A stretch of DNA of 64,000 bases from SAR324 cluster bacterium JCVI-SC AAA005. Its GTDB lineage: Bacteria; SAR324; NAC60-12. Under the pieces are notes generated by a model. That model did no database searches. It had not been told where the DNA came from and saw nothing but the letters and a program-made list of their open reading frames with translations. Positions 49,676-60,496 of this stretch are shown piece after piece. The DNA lies in NCBI GenBank assembly GCA_000224765.2, contig AGAU01000132.1, positions 25,492 through 89,491 of the forward strand, read 5' to 3'. Each line of letters opens with the position of its first letter. The first letter of the stretch is position 1. The translations under genes and the position numbers were made by a program.

Positions 49676-51049
49676 TTGATGTCAAGAATTCTGATGGTCA
49701 GTGTATTGGTAATGCTGCTCTGGCCTCAATCGCTGCTCTCCCTTAAAAAAGTTCAACTCTTTGACTATTTCACAATATATCAACTACCCGAACCATATTT
49801 TTCTGGGAATTTTGGCTCACCTGTGCGCCCTTCTCGACCACTTTCCCTTGAGCACTTTCAGCAACCTTCCGCCTACACTCCCACGCGCTTATTGAACCTG
49901 GCTCGTCAGTCAAGTTCCCTCACTCCGATATTACTACTAGACCAACCAACTAAACCTGCGGTTGAACGCTTTGCGAACTATTTGCTTCTTCAGGAATCGC
50001 TGGCACGCTGGCACTATCACTGGGGGACAGAAGCTCTGCCAGGACAACGAAACCAGACCCAACTATACAACTATTTTTTGAGTAGCTACTGGTTTCAAGA
50101 AAATCTACAGAGATTCCTTGCTCAGTCCGAATACGGATTCCCAGAGCTATCACTAGTCCGGACGCTGAGCGCGATCCAAGCCAGTGCTTTCTTTCTTGAA
50201 GTATCTTACCCAACCATTTTCTGTTTGTTCTTCAAAGAATCTCGATTGGACTACAAGGCTGTAAGTGCAAGTGGAGCAAGGGGTCTTGGTCAATTAACAG
50301 GCATCGCCATCAAGCAGATTGAATTACTGCGTGAAGACACTGAGGAGCAAAATCGACTGAACGCTGCATTACATCATTTGCAGCAACGCTATGCTGATCC
50401 TACATGGCAGGGGATTCTCACAGAGTTAGGATACCAGGTACAACTACCACAAAATCTCAGTCTGCCTCCAAAGATGGTAGTTCCCACCCGTTCAGCCAGC
50501 TTACTCCTACCAGAAGTGCAGAAGAGGTTAAAGGAGGAACAACTGCCTTATGCTTCAAAGACCTCACAAATACGTCGTAGACTGAACCGACTTAGGCAAG
50601 GTAGATCTCTGTCCCTTACATATGCTCCGATTCATGCTCATTATGTCCTAGCCCTAGAGGAAATCTATGCTGGAGAACCGGGAAATATCTTTCATATTGA
50701 GACCAACATTCTCCTTTCCACACTACTGTTCCGACACTACCTGCAGTCCAAATGGCGCTATGGCAAGTCTGTTTGGAAGCCAAGGCCCGAAGTACAGCGG
50801 GTACTTGCCGTGGCAGCCTACAATCAAGGACAAAGCAGTGCCCGCAACCTCTTTCGTCTACTACAAAAAGAGATTGATAAAAAGCCAGAGGAAATCACAC
50901 TCAAAGAGTTTGTAGAACATCTGACACCCCAAAGAGTCCAACAGGCTCTGAAAGGCTCCAAGGCCCAAGCTCGCGAACTTATTGATCACGCTCTCAATGT
51001 TGCCGATTGTGCAGAGTCTTCGGTTGCACTGTCTATCAAGGATTCCTGA
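49676..51049 (+). CDS. lytic transglycosylase (SLT-like) with long internal insertion
   Basis: FKESRLDYKAVSASGARGLGQLTGIAIKQIE ... IETNILLSTLLFRHYLQSKW ... VLAVAAYNQGQSSARN. Confidence 0.85.
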   Translation: MMSRILMVSVLVMLLWPQSLLSLKKVQLFDYFTIYQLPEPYFSGNFGSPVRPSRPLSLEHFQQPSAYTPTRLLNLARQSSSLTPILLLDQPTKPAVERFANYLLLQESLARWHYHWGTEALPGQRNQTQLYNYFLSSYWFQENLQRFLAQSEYGFPELSLVRTLSAIQASAFFLEVSYPTIFCLFFKESRLDYKAVSASGARGLGQLTGIAIKQIELLREDTEEQNRLNAALHHLQQRYADPTWQGILTELGYQVQLPQNLSLPPKMVVPTRSASLLLPEVQKRLKEEQLPYASKTSQIRRRLNRLRQGRSLSLTYAPIHAHYVLALEEIYAGEPGNIFHIETNILLSTLLFRHYLQSKWRYGKSVWKPRPEVQRVLAVAAYNQGQSSARNLFRLLQKEIDKKPEEITLKEFVEHLTPQRVQQALKGSKAQARELIDHALNVADCAESSVALSIKDS

Positions 51050-51223
51050 AATGAATTTGCCCCTCTTAGTGGGCCAGCAGTGAGTTGGATTCGGTGAGAG
51101 ACTAAGGAAGTATTCTGGTTACTTTCCAAGTCAATGACACCAGATGTGAACGAGCAGAGTGAAATTCCACCAAATCCGACAAACTGAATTGATGGAATTA
51201 TCAAGGTAGTTAGGACACTCGGT

Positions 51224-52846
51224 TTATTCTGGAGTGGATTGGAGAGAGAAATTCGACTTCTGCTGGAGTTGGCTGGGGTTCAGCAAAGCCAACATTGCGA
51301 TTTCTTCAAAGTTGAGGGGAGCTTCTGGTAAGAATTCAATACGGAGAGTCTTCGGTTCCAAAACAAATTTTTCCAAATCACTGGCCATTTCCTCTGAGCC
51401 GCTGAGGTTATAGCGAGTCGCTGTGTTTTCAAACTGTTGACTGACCTGACGAGCAATCGTAGCTTTTGAGAAACCTGACTCTGTGCTGAATTTACCCATC
51501 GAGTACTCTAGGAAACCACGCTCATCGTATCTGGCTAACAACTTTATTACTCCGATCTTAGTCCATTTTTCTGAAAGGATACTCTCCAACTCACTGTCAT
51601 CGTACTTCTCAAATTCAAAGATCTCGATTGGAACGTTAGAAAAATGACCCTCCAAGTGCAGGTCAGCCATCTGTTCTAATCCCACACCGATGCCCAATTC
51701 GTAATCCTGCTGCTCATGACTACCCGTGATATCAAGGAAGAGGTTTATCCCGATTTCATCTGATTCTGTAAAATTACGGGCTTGTTCTGCAAAATCTTCT
51801 GGAAAATCACTGAGGTTGATAACAATCCCCAAGATGTTCAGTTTTAGGTTTCGAACGTAGCGATACCCATTTTCGGTTGTACCAAAATCTAGTTGTTCGA
51901 GATCAATCTCCCGTACTTGCTTGGCAACTTCATTTTCAGGCTGAACAAACAAATTACGAAGCTGCAGTCCTTCAAACGTTCCACCCAGCAGTCGCTGTAG
52001 TAAGTCGATCTCATTCTCCAGCAAGGTTACTAAGGGAATGTTCCGAGCTTCAGCACTTTCGATACTCAGCTTTTCAATATTTTCAAAATTCTGCAGGTTG
52101 AGTTGTTTCATGCTGAAGTTGTTCGCCTGTTGATTGCGAACCTGATCAATTGAGACATCCTCAATGGTCAGGTCACCTCCTCCTTCCTTGACCTGAACTC
52201 TACCGAGTTTTAATTGATTCAGGGTTAGTTGGTCTTCACTATCGACTTCAACCTCATCTACATTTACTGAGGCAATGGCGATTTCACTTTCGCCGTCTTT
52301 TGACCGAATCCCCTCAGCCTGGATGCCAAAAACCTTACCTTCGCCAAGAGTTTCAACTTTCACAGAATCAACCGTTGTAGTTTGGCCATTTCTAGTGACG
52401 CTCACCTCATTCATTTCTACTTGTCGAATGGTGTCTCGCTTCAGCGTATCAAACAGATCCCTCAATGTTGAATTCTTGCTGGTCTCCTCCAGTTGCTTGC
52501 GATCAATCTCCTGAATTGTTACTTGCTGGGCCTTGTAGATCTCTTCATTTTCTTTATCAGTCAAGGTTACGTCGTTGAGTTGCACCTGTATCATTTCACC
52601 GGAGTACTCCTCAGTCTTCACCTCAGTACGGCCCATTTCAATACGCACCTTGTTGTCCTCAAGCTTCAAGGTCTCGACCACAACTGACTTATCAAGTAGG
52701 TTGACCTGAAAGTCCTTGTAATTCACTTCGACATTTTCAGGGACAGCATCCTTGAATTTTTGTTCAATCTGATTAGGTAGGACAAACAGGAAGTACACCC
52801 CAGCTGAAAAAAGCAGGAGGGCGACGGGAATCAGAATCCGTTTCAT
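51224..52846 (-). CDS. membrane-anchored AsmA/DUF748-like protein, function unknown
   Basis: Single N-terminal TM then beta-rich VNYKDFQVNLLDKSVVVETLKLEDNKVRIEMGRTEVKTEEYSGEMIQVQLNDVTLT... Confidence 0.55.
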   Translation of the reverse strand: MKRILIPVALLLFSAGVYFLFVLPNQIEQKFKDAVPENVEVNYKDFQVNLLDKSVVVETLKLEDNKVRIEMGRTEVKTEEYSGEMIQVQLNDVTLTDKENEEIYKAQQVTIQEIDRKQLEETSKNSTLRDLFDTLKRDTIRQVEMNEVSVTRNGQTTTVDSVKVETLGEGKVFGIQAEGIRSKDGESEIAIASVNVDEVEVDSEDQLTLNQLKLGRVQVKEGGGDLTIEDVSIDQVRNQQANNFSMKQLNLQNFENIEKLSIESAEARNIPLVTLLENEIDLLQRLLGGTFEGLQLRNLFVQPENEVAKQVREIDLEQLDFGTTENGYRYVRNLKLNILGIVINLSDFPEDFAEQARNFTESDEIGINLFLDITGSHEQQDYELGIGVGLEQMADLHLEGHFSNVPIEIFEFEKYDDSELESILSEKWTKIGVIKLLARYDERGFLEYSMGKFSTESGFSKATIARQVSQQFENTATRYNLSGSEEMASDLEKFVLEPKTLRIEFLPEAPLNFEEIAMLALLNPSQLQQKSNFSLQSTPE

Positions 52847-53080
52847 GGAAATTCTCCCGGGAGAGGTTGAGCCGTCAGAAAGGATGAACGTGACGTCGCT
52901 TCAAAAAAATTGAAATGGTTGACCAAAGTACTAATTGATCGATCAGGAGAGCGAGGCTTGATCAACCTGGGCTTTCGTCAACTGAAAGTGACTTATCGCT
53001 GCCCTGCAACACAATTGCCGATTTCAATAAATCATGAATTTTTGCTAAATTTCTTGAGATTCTGCTTCGGTAATCTCACA

Positions 53081-54778
53081 TCAAATATCAGCCTGAGTCT
53101 TGAAACGGGGCTCTAAATCGATAATTGGTTCCCACTCAACACCAGGAGGTACAATACTGAAGCGGCGGCTTCGCCGCAGGTAGATTTGCGTAGGAACATC
53201 ATCCGGAAAGGTTTCACTAAGTTGTTTGAACACCTCATAAGCCTGATCGAAGCGCCGCACGCTATAGGCCCAAACACCTCTTGAGAACTCAGTACAAAAC
53301 TGCTTCTGCTTCTCAGATGCCTGTTCCTTTGAATCTAGCAACTCAAAGATTTTTACACCATTTTTCTTCCCTTTTACTCGAACGGTATCTAGGGGCCGGA
53401 AGAGAAACTGTGATCCTGCTTCTTCCTGAGTTTCACTGCTGACAATGATGTTAGTCTGATAGATCTTATTAATGCCTTCCAGTCGACTAGCCAAGTTCAC
53501 ACTATCACCAACCACCGTATAATTCATGCGATTAGCAGAGCCCACATTGCCTACCAGTGTATTACCAGTATGTATTCCGATTCTTGACCAGAAGGGTTTT
53601 TTTCCTTGAGCCTGCCAGGCTTCATTGAGCTCCTGAATACGATTTCTGCACTCCAGAGCTGCCCGACACGCATCACTGGCATGGTGTTCTGAAAGCACAG
53701 GAGCACCCCAGAAAGCCATCACTCCGTCTCCCAAATACTTGTCAACTGTACCAGAGTGGGTGCGGATGACTTCTGCCAATAAGCCGAGGTACTCAGACAG
53801 TTGCAGCATCAACTCTTCTGGTCTCAGTTCCTCAGAAATAGAAGTAAATTCCGCGATATCTGCGAAGAGAATACTCAACTCTCGCTCCTGTCCCCCCAAG
53901 GCAGCATCTTCACCACGCAGAATAAGTTCGCGAACTAACTCAGCTGGCATATAAGTCTGAAACGCTCGCAGGCTGGTTCGCATCGCACCCAATGAACGAC
54001 TGAGCGAGTCTACTTCAACAATTGGAGACTTGAGTTCAAACTCCCCATCCAAACGTAGATCCTGAATACGTCGCTGTTCCTCTGTGATACGTTCCAAAGG
54101 TTTGGCAACCCGACGAGCAACCCATCCAGAAAGTAGTAAGCCAAACAAAAGCAGCAGCAACTCGATCATAAGGAGAGAACTCTGGCTCTCAGCAACATTC
54201 TCTTGCAGTGGTTTCTCTGAGAAGCCTATATACAAGATGCCAACAGGTTCTCCCCAATGCTGTAACTCCCGCTTTGCCTCAAAGACACGTTCTCCCACTC
54301 GCCCACGCATCTCTCCGTGCACCTTCGAGTCTTTCAATAAGACCTGCTCCCGTAGTTCATATTTCCCAGACTGGTACTCCTTTGGATCTCCCACGATGCC
54401 ACGATTTTCCAAAACCGCAGCCTTGGGCACATCCCAGACAATGATCTCAGGATCGTACTCTTCAACCACGTCATCATCGTACGCATAAAGAATCTCGTCA
54501 TCCATCCCCCTCAGAAAGAGATAGACCACCTCTGATTGTGATTTCAAAACAGAGAAGTGTATTTCCAGTCCAGCCCAATTCGAGGTGTCGACTAACTCAG
54601 TAGCTTTGTCACTCATCGAAAACGAGAGCCAAAAAATTCGCTCAAAATAGGCATCACGAAGGCTGGCAACCTGGTGACTTTGGCCGATATACCAGGTGAG
54701 GGCGTTCGATAACAGTAAAGCGCTGCCCAAGGAAAAAAGAAGTACGGTTCGGAGTAGTTGCGGTGGAATGGAAAGCAT
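53081..54778 (-). CDS. membrane adenylate/guanylate cyclase with HAMP domain (class III)
   Basis: Two TM, HAMP, LSILFADIAEFTSISEELRPEELMLQLSEYLGLLAEVIRTHSGTVDKYLGDGVMAFWGAPV...GIHTGNTLVGNVGSANRMNYTVVGDSVNLASRLEGINK. Confidence 0.95.
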   Translation of the reverse strand: MLSIPPQLLRTVLLFSLGSALLLSNALTWYIGQSHQVASLRDAYFERIFWLSFSMSDKATELVDTSNWAGLEIHFSVLKSQSEVVYLFLRGMDDEILYAYDDDVVEEYDPEIIVWDVPKAAVLENRGIVGDPKEYQSGKYELREQVLLKDSKVHGEMRGRVGERVFEAKRELQHWGEPVGILYIGFSEKPLQENVAESQSSLLMIELLLLLFGLLLSGWVARRVAKPLERITEEQRRIQDLRLDGEFELKSPIVEVDSLSRSLGAMRTSLRAFQTYMPAELVRELILRGEDAALGGQERELSILFADIAEFTSISEELRPEELMLQLSEYLGLLAEVIRTHSGTVDKYLGDGVMAFWGAPVLSEHHASDACRAALECRNRIQELNEAWQAQGKKPFWSRIGIHTGNTLVGNVGSANRMNYTVVGDSVNLASRLEGINKIYQTNIIVSSETQEEAGSQFLFRPLDTVRVKGKKNGVKIFELLDSKEQASEKQKQFCTEFSRGVWAYSVRRFDQAYEVFKQLSETFPDDVPTQIYLRRSRRFSIVPPGVEWEPIIDLEPRFKTQADI

Positions 54779-54918
54779 ACTGAAGGGAAGCCCCTATTAA
54801 CTGCATTTACCGCAGGGCAAATTCAAAATTGCATCAGAGCCCAGAATCAGAAAAGTCTGAGTTTCTACAGGATTCTAGGCAACTGCAAATTCAAACAACA
54901 GGGTTGCTACAAAGATTT

Positions 54919-55266
54919 TTAGAGATCGGAGAAAACCGTGGGAAACAAGGCCACTTTTTCAGCACTTCTGCTGATATGGAAATGTTCTAACTCGTGCAGC
55001 ACATCATCAGCCCATTCGGCAAAACCTGGAGCAGGATGAGACTCTCGTAATTGCCGAAGCTTGTAACCCCAGGCACGCTGCTGGTTGATACTCAGATGGG
55101 CAAAGTCTGGGACCAAAGGTGCGATGTGTTCCCTAAGCAACTCTCGTAATTCTTCCAAAATCTCTGGTTCCAGTGGTGGTAATACGATCTTCGGTACTGC
55201 TGAGCTAGGATTTTCAATGGCTTTAGACATGACAAAAGAAAATACAGGGTTATCTCTTAACTGCAT
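54919..55266 (-). CDS. hypothetical protein
   Basis: 115 aa ORF; no recognised family. Confidence 0.5.
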   Translation of the reverse strand: MQLRDNPVFSFVMSKAIENPSSAVPKIVLPPLEPEILEELRELLREHIAPLVPDFAHLSINQQRAWGYKLRQLRESHPAPGFAEWADDVLHELEHFHISRSAEKVALFPTVFSDL

Positions 55267-55505
55267 TACTTAGGCAATGCATAAGCGCAATCTCAATACG
55301 GATTTCTGTGTAGTCTCATTATCATCTCGATCAATCGTCTTTGTCAAAAATCATGAGACTGCTAGGTCTTGCAGGGAAGGAATCGACACCTCACCTGAAT
55401 CAATTTACTTCAATTTAGCTACAATTAAAAAAACTTTAGCATACAGAAATTTTTGTCAATTTATTGAACTTTTTCGCACCTTCAAGGTCATAATTTGAGT
55501 CGACC

Positions 55506-56852
55506 TCAATTCAAGGTCTGAAAAACCTGCTCCATTTCACGCCGGAACGCAACAGCTGAATCCTGTTGATCAATAACTACATCCTCCCAGGTAACGATCT
55601 GCCCTCGAGTCACTGGACGGCACAGAGCTATTCGGTGAGCCAAGCCAATCGGGAGTCCTCCCAAACCAAGTGAACGTCGAGCTGGCACTAGTTTCCCCCA
55701 GACTGTGTAGCCACCTTCTCCGTCCAGCATCTCTCCGACCTTCAGATCACGCTTAGCGACCGACACCACATCACTTCGAAATCCAGTGGCTTGTCCAGTT
55801 GGCTCACCACGCAGAGCCACACTGGCCACAGAAATTCCTAACTCCAGCCCAATCAGGTGATATGGTTTGTACATGGACGAGTAGCAACCACTGGAATCTG
55901 TCTTCAAACCATATTCTGCAAAGCAACGCTTCACATAATTAGAAGATGCAGCAAAAACGGCATATACCCCCCAGCGCAGGTCTCGAAAGACTTGTCGACT
56001 GTCTCGCTCAAGGCTAGAAATCACCTCAACCATTCCTTCGTGTTCCAAGATGCCACCAGCGCTCTTGGGTCGCAGGATGTGAGGCAAGTCATCAACCCCA
56101 CAAGCTGGGAAACCAAGACCATCGTCTGGTGGTCGTAAATCACAGGCATTAGCCACGGCGGCCATTTCAATCGCAGACTTGGTGCCGTCCAGAAATGAGT
56201 TGAACATCTGTGGATTCATTCCGCTGGCTTTTGCTGTTTCTGGGGTCAGACCATAATGCTGCCAAACCGTATCCGGTGTAACCTCATGATAAATCGGCAG
56301 GTACTTGGTTCCCTTACCTGCCGCGATCACAGGTAAGCCACATGCACGAGCCCAGTCTACAATTTCAGCAGTCAGGGCAGGTTGATCTCCATAGGCTAAC
56401 GAATACACAACACCAGCCTTTCTCGCTTTCTCCGCCAGGAGTGGACCAGCAAGGGTATCTGCTTCTACATTAACCATTACGGTGTGCTTGCCGTGTTCAA
56501 TCGCAGCCAAGGCATGAAGAATACCAGCTGCTGGAGAACCGGTTGCGTCAATCACCACTTCTACAGCCTCTGCATGGATCAAGTCCATCGCATCCTCGCA
56601 GAGAAAGGTTTGTCCTGTACGGATGGCTTCCTCCAGATCGGTAGCCTTGGCCCGTTCTGGCTCCCAGCCAATCCGGTTGAGATTGATCTGGACTCGCTCT
56701 GGAGACAGATCCGCAATTCCAGTGATATGCATACCAGGGGTATGAATCGCCTGGGTTAGAAACATGGAACCAAACTTTCCAGCTCCGATTAGAGCAACAC
56801 TGATCGGTTTTTGTTGAGCAGCACGAATCCGAAGTTTAGCGTGGAGATTCAT
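55506..56852 (-). CDS. NAD(P)-binding homoserine dehydrogenase-like oxidoreductase with C-terminal SAF region
   Basis: KPISVALIGAGKFGSMFLTQAIHTPGMHITGIADLSPERVQINLNRIGW; C-term LKVGEMLDGEGGYTVWGKLVPARRSLGLGGLPIGLAHRIALCRPVTRGQIVTWEDVVID. Confidence 0.88.
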   Translation of the reverse strand: MNLHAKLRIRAAQQKPISVALIGAGKFGSMFLTQAIHTPGMHITGIADLSPERVQINLNRIGWEPERAKATDLEEAIRTGQTFLCEDAMDLIHAEAVEVVIDATGSPAAGILHALAAIEHGKHTVMVNVEADTLAGPLLAEKARKAGVVYSLAYGDQPALTAEIVDWARACGLPVIAAGKGTKYLPIYHEVTPDTVWQHYGLTPETAKASGMNPQMFNSFLDGTKSAIEMAAVANACDLRPPDDGLGFPACGVDDLPHILRPKSAGGILEHEGMVEVISSLERDSRQVFRDLRWGVYAVFAASSNYVKRCFAEYGLKTDSSGCYSSMYKPYHLIGLELGISVASVALRGEPTGQATGFRSDVVSVAKRDLKVGEMLDGEGGYTVWGKLVPARRSLGLGGLPIGLAHRIALCRPVTRGQIVTWEDVVIDQQDSAVAFRREMEQVFQTLN

Positions 56853-57030
56853 TAAGTTCTTTTTTGGGTTTAACTATCAAAATTTGTTTGCAGGTAGCCT
56901 GTTTTTCTGAATCAAGTTACTCTAAATTTTGAAAAATTTCGTTAAAATGGCAATTTAGTTCAAAAATCTGATCCTGAGCAAAGCGATTTTTTGCTGAATT
57001 CCTAGTTCTTTCTATCCAGGAGAAATTTTC

Positions 57031-57873
57031 ATGACTCATCCAGCTTTTAAGCCCAACGCCGTTGCCGTCATCACCGGAGGTGCTTCAGGGATCGGCCTAG
57101 CTACCGCCAAGCGTCTAGCAGTTATGGGTCTGCGTTTGGTGATTGTTGACGTCCGTGAAGGCTTGTTGGAACCAGCTGCCGAACAGCTCCGCCAAATGGG
57201 AGCTCCAGAAGTAATGGCCAATTCTACAGATGTTTCTGACCGAGAGGCCTTGGTTGAACTCGAGGCGCTGGTTGCCGAACGATTCGGTGGAACCAATATC
57301 CTGATGAACAACGCAGGTATCCAACCGGGAAGTAAAATGTTGGATGGCTCAGAGAACTGGCTGCACATCCTGGGAGTTAACCTAGGGGGGATTGTCTATG
57401 GCACCCAAATCTTTGTCCCACGCATGCTCGAACAAGCACGACCAGGATTAGTCATCAACACGGGCTCCAAGCAAGGCATCACGACTCCTCCTGGAGATCC
57501 GGCCTACAACGTCTCCAAGAGCGCCGTCAAGACTTTCACCGAAGCCCTGGCTCACGAACTGCGTAACACTGAAGGGCACCAACTGACAGCTCACCTATTG
57601 ATTCCAGGCTTTGTTTTCACAGACCTGACACGAGGTAATCGAACGGAGAAGCCTGCTGGTGCCTGGACTACTGAACAGACAGCAGAGTTCCTATTTCAAA
57701 GCTTGGAACGTGGGGATTTCTACATCCTCTGTCCAGACAATGATGTGTCTCGTGAACTGGATGAAAAACGGATGGCCTGGGCAATTGGAGACATCATTGA
57801 AAACCGTCCGCCCCTCTCCCGCTGGCATCCTGACTATGCGGAAGCCTTCAATCTCTACATTGATCGGAGTTAA
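57031..57873 (+). CDS. short-chain dehydrogenase/reductase
   Basis: AVITGGASGIGLATAKRLAVMGLRLVIVDVREG...NILMNNAGIQPG...NTGSKQGITTPPGDPAYNVSKSAVK. Confidence 0.94.
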   Translation: MTHPAFKPNAVAVITGGASGIGLATAKRLAVMGLRLVIVDVREGLLEPAAEQLRQMGAPEVMANSTDVSDREALVELEALVAERFGGTNILMNNAGIQPGSKMLDGSENWLHILGVNLGGIVYGTQIFVPRMLEQARPGLVINTGSKQGITTPPGDPAYNVSKSAVKTFTEALAHELRNTEGHQLTAHLLIPGFVFTDLTRGNRTEKPAGAWTTEQTAEFLFQSLERGDFYILCPDNDVSRELDEKRMAWAIGDIIENRPPLSRWHPDYAEAFNLYIDRS

Positions 57874-57880
57874 GTAAGTT

Positions 57881-58603
57881 ATGCCTACCGCTATCATTAT
57901 TGGAGTAGGGCCATCGGCCGGACTGGGAGCTACACTGTGCCGTCACTCAGCGCAAGTTGGTCTACATGTGTTTGCAGGAGGTAGAACCCCTACCCAACTC
58001 GAGCAAACACAGCGTGAGATTGAAGCTACCGGAGGAAATTGTACGCCTGTAGTCACAGACGTCACAGAAGAAGAGCAGGTACAGGCCTTGATCGAGCTAG
58101 CTGAACAGTCAGGACAGATCGAGCTAGCAATCTACAATGCCGGGAACAACTACTCTGGCAACTTCCTGGAGATGGAAGTGAGCCTGTTTGAGCAGGCTTG
58201 GCGGGTAGGGACGTTGGGAGGATTTCTCTTCGCCCGGGAAGTTCTCCGCAGGATGGCTCCCCGTAACCGAGGAACCTTGATCTTCACTGGAGCCAGCGCC
58301 TCTCTGCGAGGCAAGCCAGGGTTCGTGCCCTTCACTGCGGCCAAGGCAGGGCTACGCGCAATGTCCCAAAGCTTAGCTAGAGAATTCCAGCCTCAGGGAA
58401 TTCATATCGCCCATGTCGTGATCGACGGCATTATCAACGGCGACCGGATCCATAATCGAGCCCCAGCTCTGGTCGAGCAACTTGGTGAACAGGGGATGCT
58501 GCAACTAGACGATATAGCCAGCGCCTATCTCTTCTTGCACAGCCAACCCCGTAGCGCCTGGACTCACGAACTGGACCTAAGAACCTTCTGCGAAAACTTC
58601 TGA
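57881..58603 (+). CDS. short-chain dehydrogenase/reductase
   Basis: IIIGVGPSAGLGATLCRHSAQVGLHVFAGGRTPTQLEQ...AIYNAGNNYSGNFLEME...FTGASASLRGKPGFVPFTAAKAGLR. Confidence 0.93.
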   Translation: MPTAIIIGVGPSAGLGATLCRHSAQVGLHVFAGGRTPTQLEQTQREIEATGGNCTPVVTDVTEEEQVQALIELAEQSGQIELAIYNAGNNYSGNFLEMEVSLFEQAWRVGTLGGFLFAREVLRRMAPRNRGTLIFTGASASLRGKPGFVPFTAAKAGLRAMSQSLAREFQPQGIHIAHVVIDGIINGDRIHNRAPALVEQLGEQGMLQLDDIASAYLFLHSQPRSAWTHELDLRTFCENF

Positions 58604-58612
58604 AAGACAAAC

Positions 58613-59746
58613 TCAACGCAAGAGCGACTGTGCTTCTTCCGCAGTCAGCAGCTCCGGCTGGGTACAAGTGGTTTGTAGTTCCAGGGTCTGTCGGGTCTCG
58701 GCAGACTTCAGAATGGTGGTCATCACGTCGACCCCGTGGAGCGGACGTTCGATAGAGCATCGAGCATCCTGACCCATCTGAATGGCAACCGCTAGATCGG
58801 CCAAGCCGCTAGTACGGTAATTGGCTACCGCACCTTGTAGATTCTCTTGGTTGGGTACCCCAAATGGATGATCTGTTGCGGATACTTTCTCAAACTCACC
58901 ATCTCGCTCACTGCGCAGCAAATCTCCACCAAAGAAGTTTGGATCAGGCACAACGAGAGAACCTTCTGTGCCATAAAGTTCCATGTTACGGTGCCCGTGC
59001 TGCCAGATATCCCAACTTGCCCCCAGCGTGATTAACGCACCATTAGCAAATTCCAGCACAGCATGAATCGTAGTCGGGGTAGTGACCGGAATCTTTTCTC
59101 CATAGCGTGGCTGACTGGTGATCGTGCGTTCCTTTTGTGGAATGCTCGACATGGCCGTCACATAGCATACTGGTCCCAGCAGGTGAATTAGGTTACCGAT
59201 ATAGTAAGGTCCTAGGTCCAGTACTGGTCCGCCACCCGGCTGGAAAAAGAAATCTGGGTTTGGATGCCAGTGCTCCATGCCGTGACTGAGCACATGACAG
59301 GTACCTCCAACGATCTTACCGAGTGCACCAGAGTCAACCAGCGCCCGGGCTTGCTGATGGGTTCCTCCCAGGAAGGTGTCGGGAGTACAGGCCACTCGCA
59401 GTCCTTTCTGCTGGGCAAGGTCCCGCAAGGCCAGCCCATCTTCCAGTGAGAGCGTTAGCGGTTTTTCCGAGTAGACGTGCTTGCCAGCTTCCAGGATTGC
59501 CTTGGAGACCGCAAAATGCGCATTCGGGACCGTCAGGTTGACGATGATGTCCAACTCTGAATGAGAAAGGAGGGCCTCCACGCTCAGGGCTTCCAATCCA
59601 AATTCTTTTGCCTGAGCCTGGGCAATCTCCATATTGAGATCCGCACAGGCTCTGACTTCAATTGCCTGAAACAACTTTGATAGTTGGAAATATGCCGAAG
59701 AAATATTGCCACAACCAATTACACCAACGCCAAGAGTTCCAACCAT
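58613..59746 (-). CDS. Gfo/Idh/MocA family oxidoreductase
   Basis: LGVGVIGCGNISSAYFQLSKLFQAIEVRACADLNMEIAQAQAKEFGL...NLTVPNAHFAVSKAILEAGKHVYSEKPLTLSLEDG. Confidence 0.95.
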   Translation of the reverse strand: MVGTLGVGVIGCGNISSAYFQLSKLFQAIEVRACADLNMEIAQAQAKEFGLEALSVEALLSHSELDIIVNLTVPNAHFAVSKAILEAGKHVYSEKPLTLSLEDGLALRDLAQQKGLRVACTPDTFLGGTHQQARALVDSGALGKIVGGTCHVLSHGMEHWHPNPDFFFQPGGGPVLDLGPYYIGNLIHLLGPVCYVTAMSSIPQKERTITSQPRYGEKIPVTTPTTIHAVLEFANGALITLGASWDIWQHGHRNMELYGTEGSLVVPDPNFFGGDLLRSERDGEFEKVSATDHPFGVPNQENLQGAVANYRTSGLADLAVAIQMGQDARCSIERPLHGVDVMTTILKSAETRQTLELQTTCTQPELLTAEEAQSLLR

Positions 59747-59749
59747 GAT

Positions 59750-60496
59750 TCACCCCGCAAAAGATTGAACAGTTGCCAGAGAACGACGGGCAAAGCGAGC
59801 AACATCATTCGGCTTATCGTGCTCCATCACGTACCAGGTAGCCGGTGTCTGTTGCAGTTGACCGTAGAGGCTTGGCCAGTCAATCACACCGTATCCTACA
59901 TCTGCCCAGCCGTCTTCATCTGTATTCTCTCCAGCTGGTGCGATGTCCTTGACGTGAACCGCGCAGAGACGTTCACCGTAGCGTTGGACCCACTCTGCAG
60001 GATTTGCCTTACCTCGGACAACCCAGGCCAAGTCCATTTCCCAGCCCAATTCTGAATTTTCCAAGAGGATCTCCATTGGAGTCTGTCCATTTTCTAAAGC
60101 TACGAATTCAAAGTCATGGTTGTGCCAACCAAAGCCCAAGCCAGCAGCCTGATACGGCTTGGCAACTTCGTTGAGTGTTTCCGCCAGTTGCTTCCAACCA
60201 GACGTACTCGAAGGACGCTGTTCTGCAGCCAAGTGAGGACAGATGACCGCCTTTACTCCCAGAGTTTCAATGATTGGTAGAGCTTGATCCAGGTCTTCCA
60301 GCATGGCTAAGTCAAAGTGTCCGGTGGGCATCGTCAATCCATTGCGATCCAGATCCTGTCGCAACGAAGCTGCTTGATCATAAAGTCCACCAAATCCTTC
60401 CACTTGGGTATAACCAAGTTCTGCCAGTAGTTGGAGTGTGCTGCTCAGCGGTGGATGATTCCGAGCGCTGTAAAGTTGAAAAGACCATTCGGTCAT
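59750..60496 (-). CDS. sugar phosphate isomerase/epimerase (xylose isomerase-like TIM barrel)
   Basis: LQLLAELGYTQVEGFGGLYDQAASLRQDLDRNGLTMPTGHFDL...GFGWHNHDFEF...WEMDLAWVVRGKANP...AVHVKDIAP. Confidence 0.92.
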   Translation of the reverse strand: MTEWSFQLYSARNHPPLSSTLQLLAELGYTQVEGFGGLYDQAASLRQDLDRNGLTMPTGHFDLAMLEDLDQALPIIETLGVKAVICPHLAAEQRPSSTSGWKQLAETLNEVAKPYQAAGLGFGWHNHDFEFVALENGQTPMEILLENSELGWEMDLAWVVRGKANPAEWVQRYGERLCAVHVKDIAPAGENTDEDGWADVGYGVIDWPSLYGQLQQTPATWYVMEHDKPNDVARFARRSLATVQSFAG

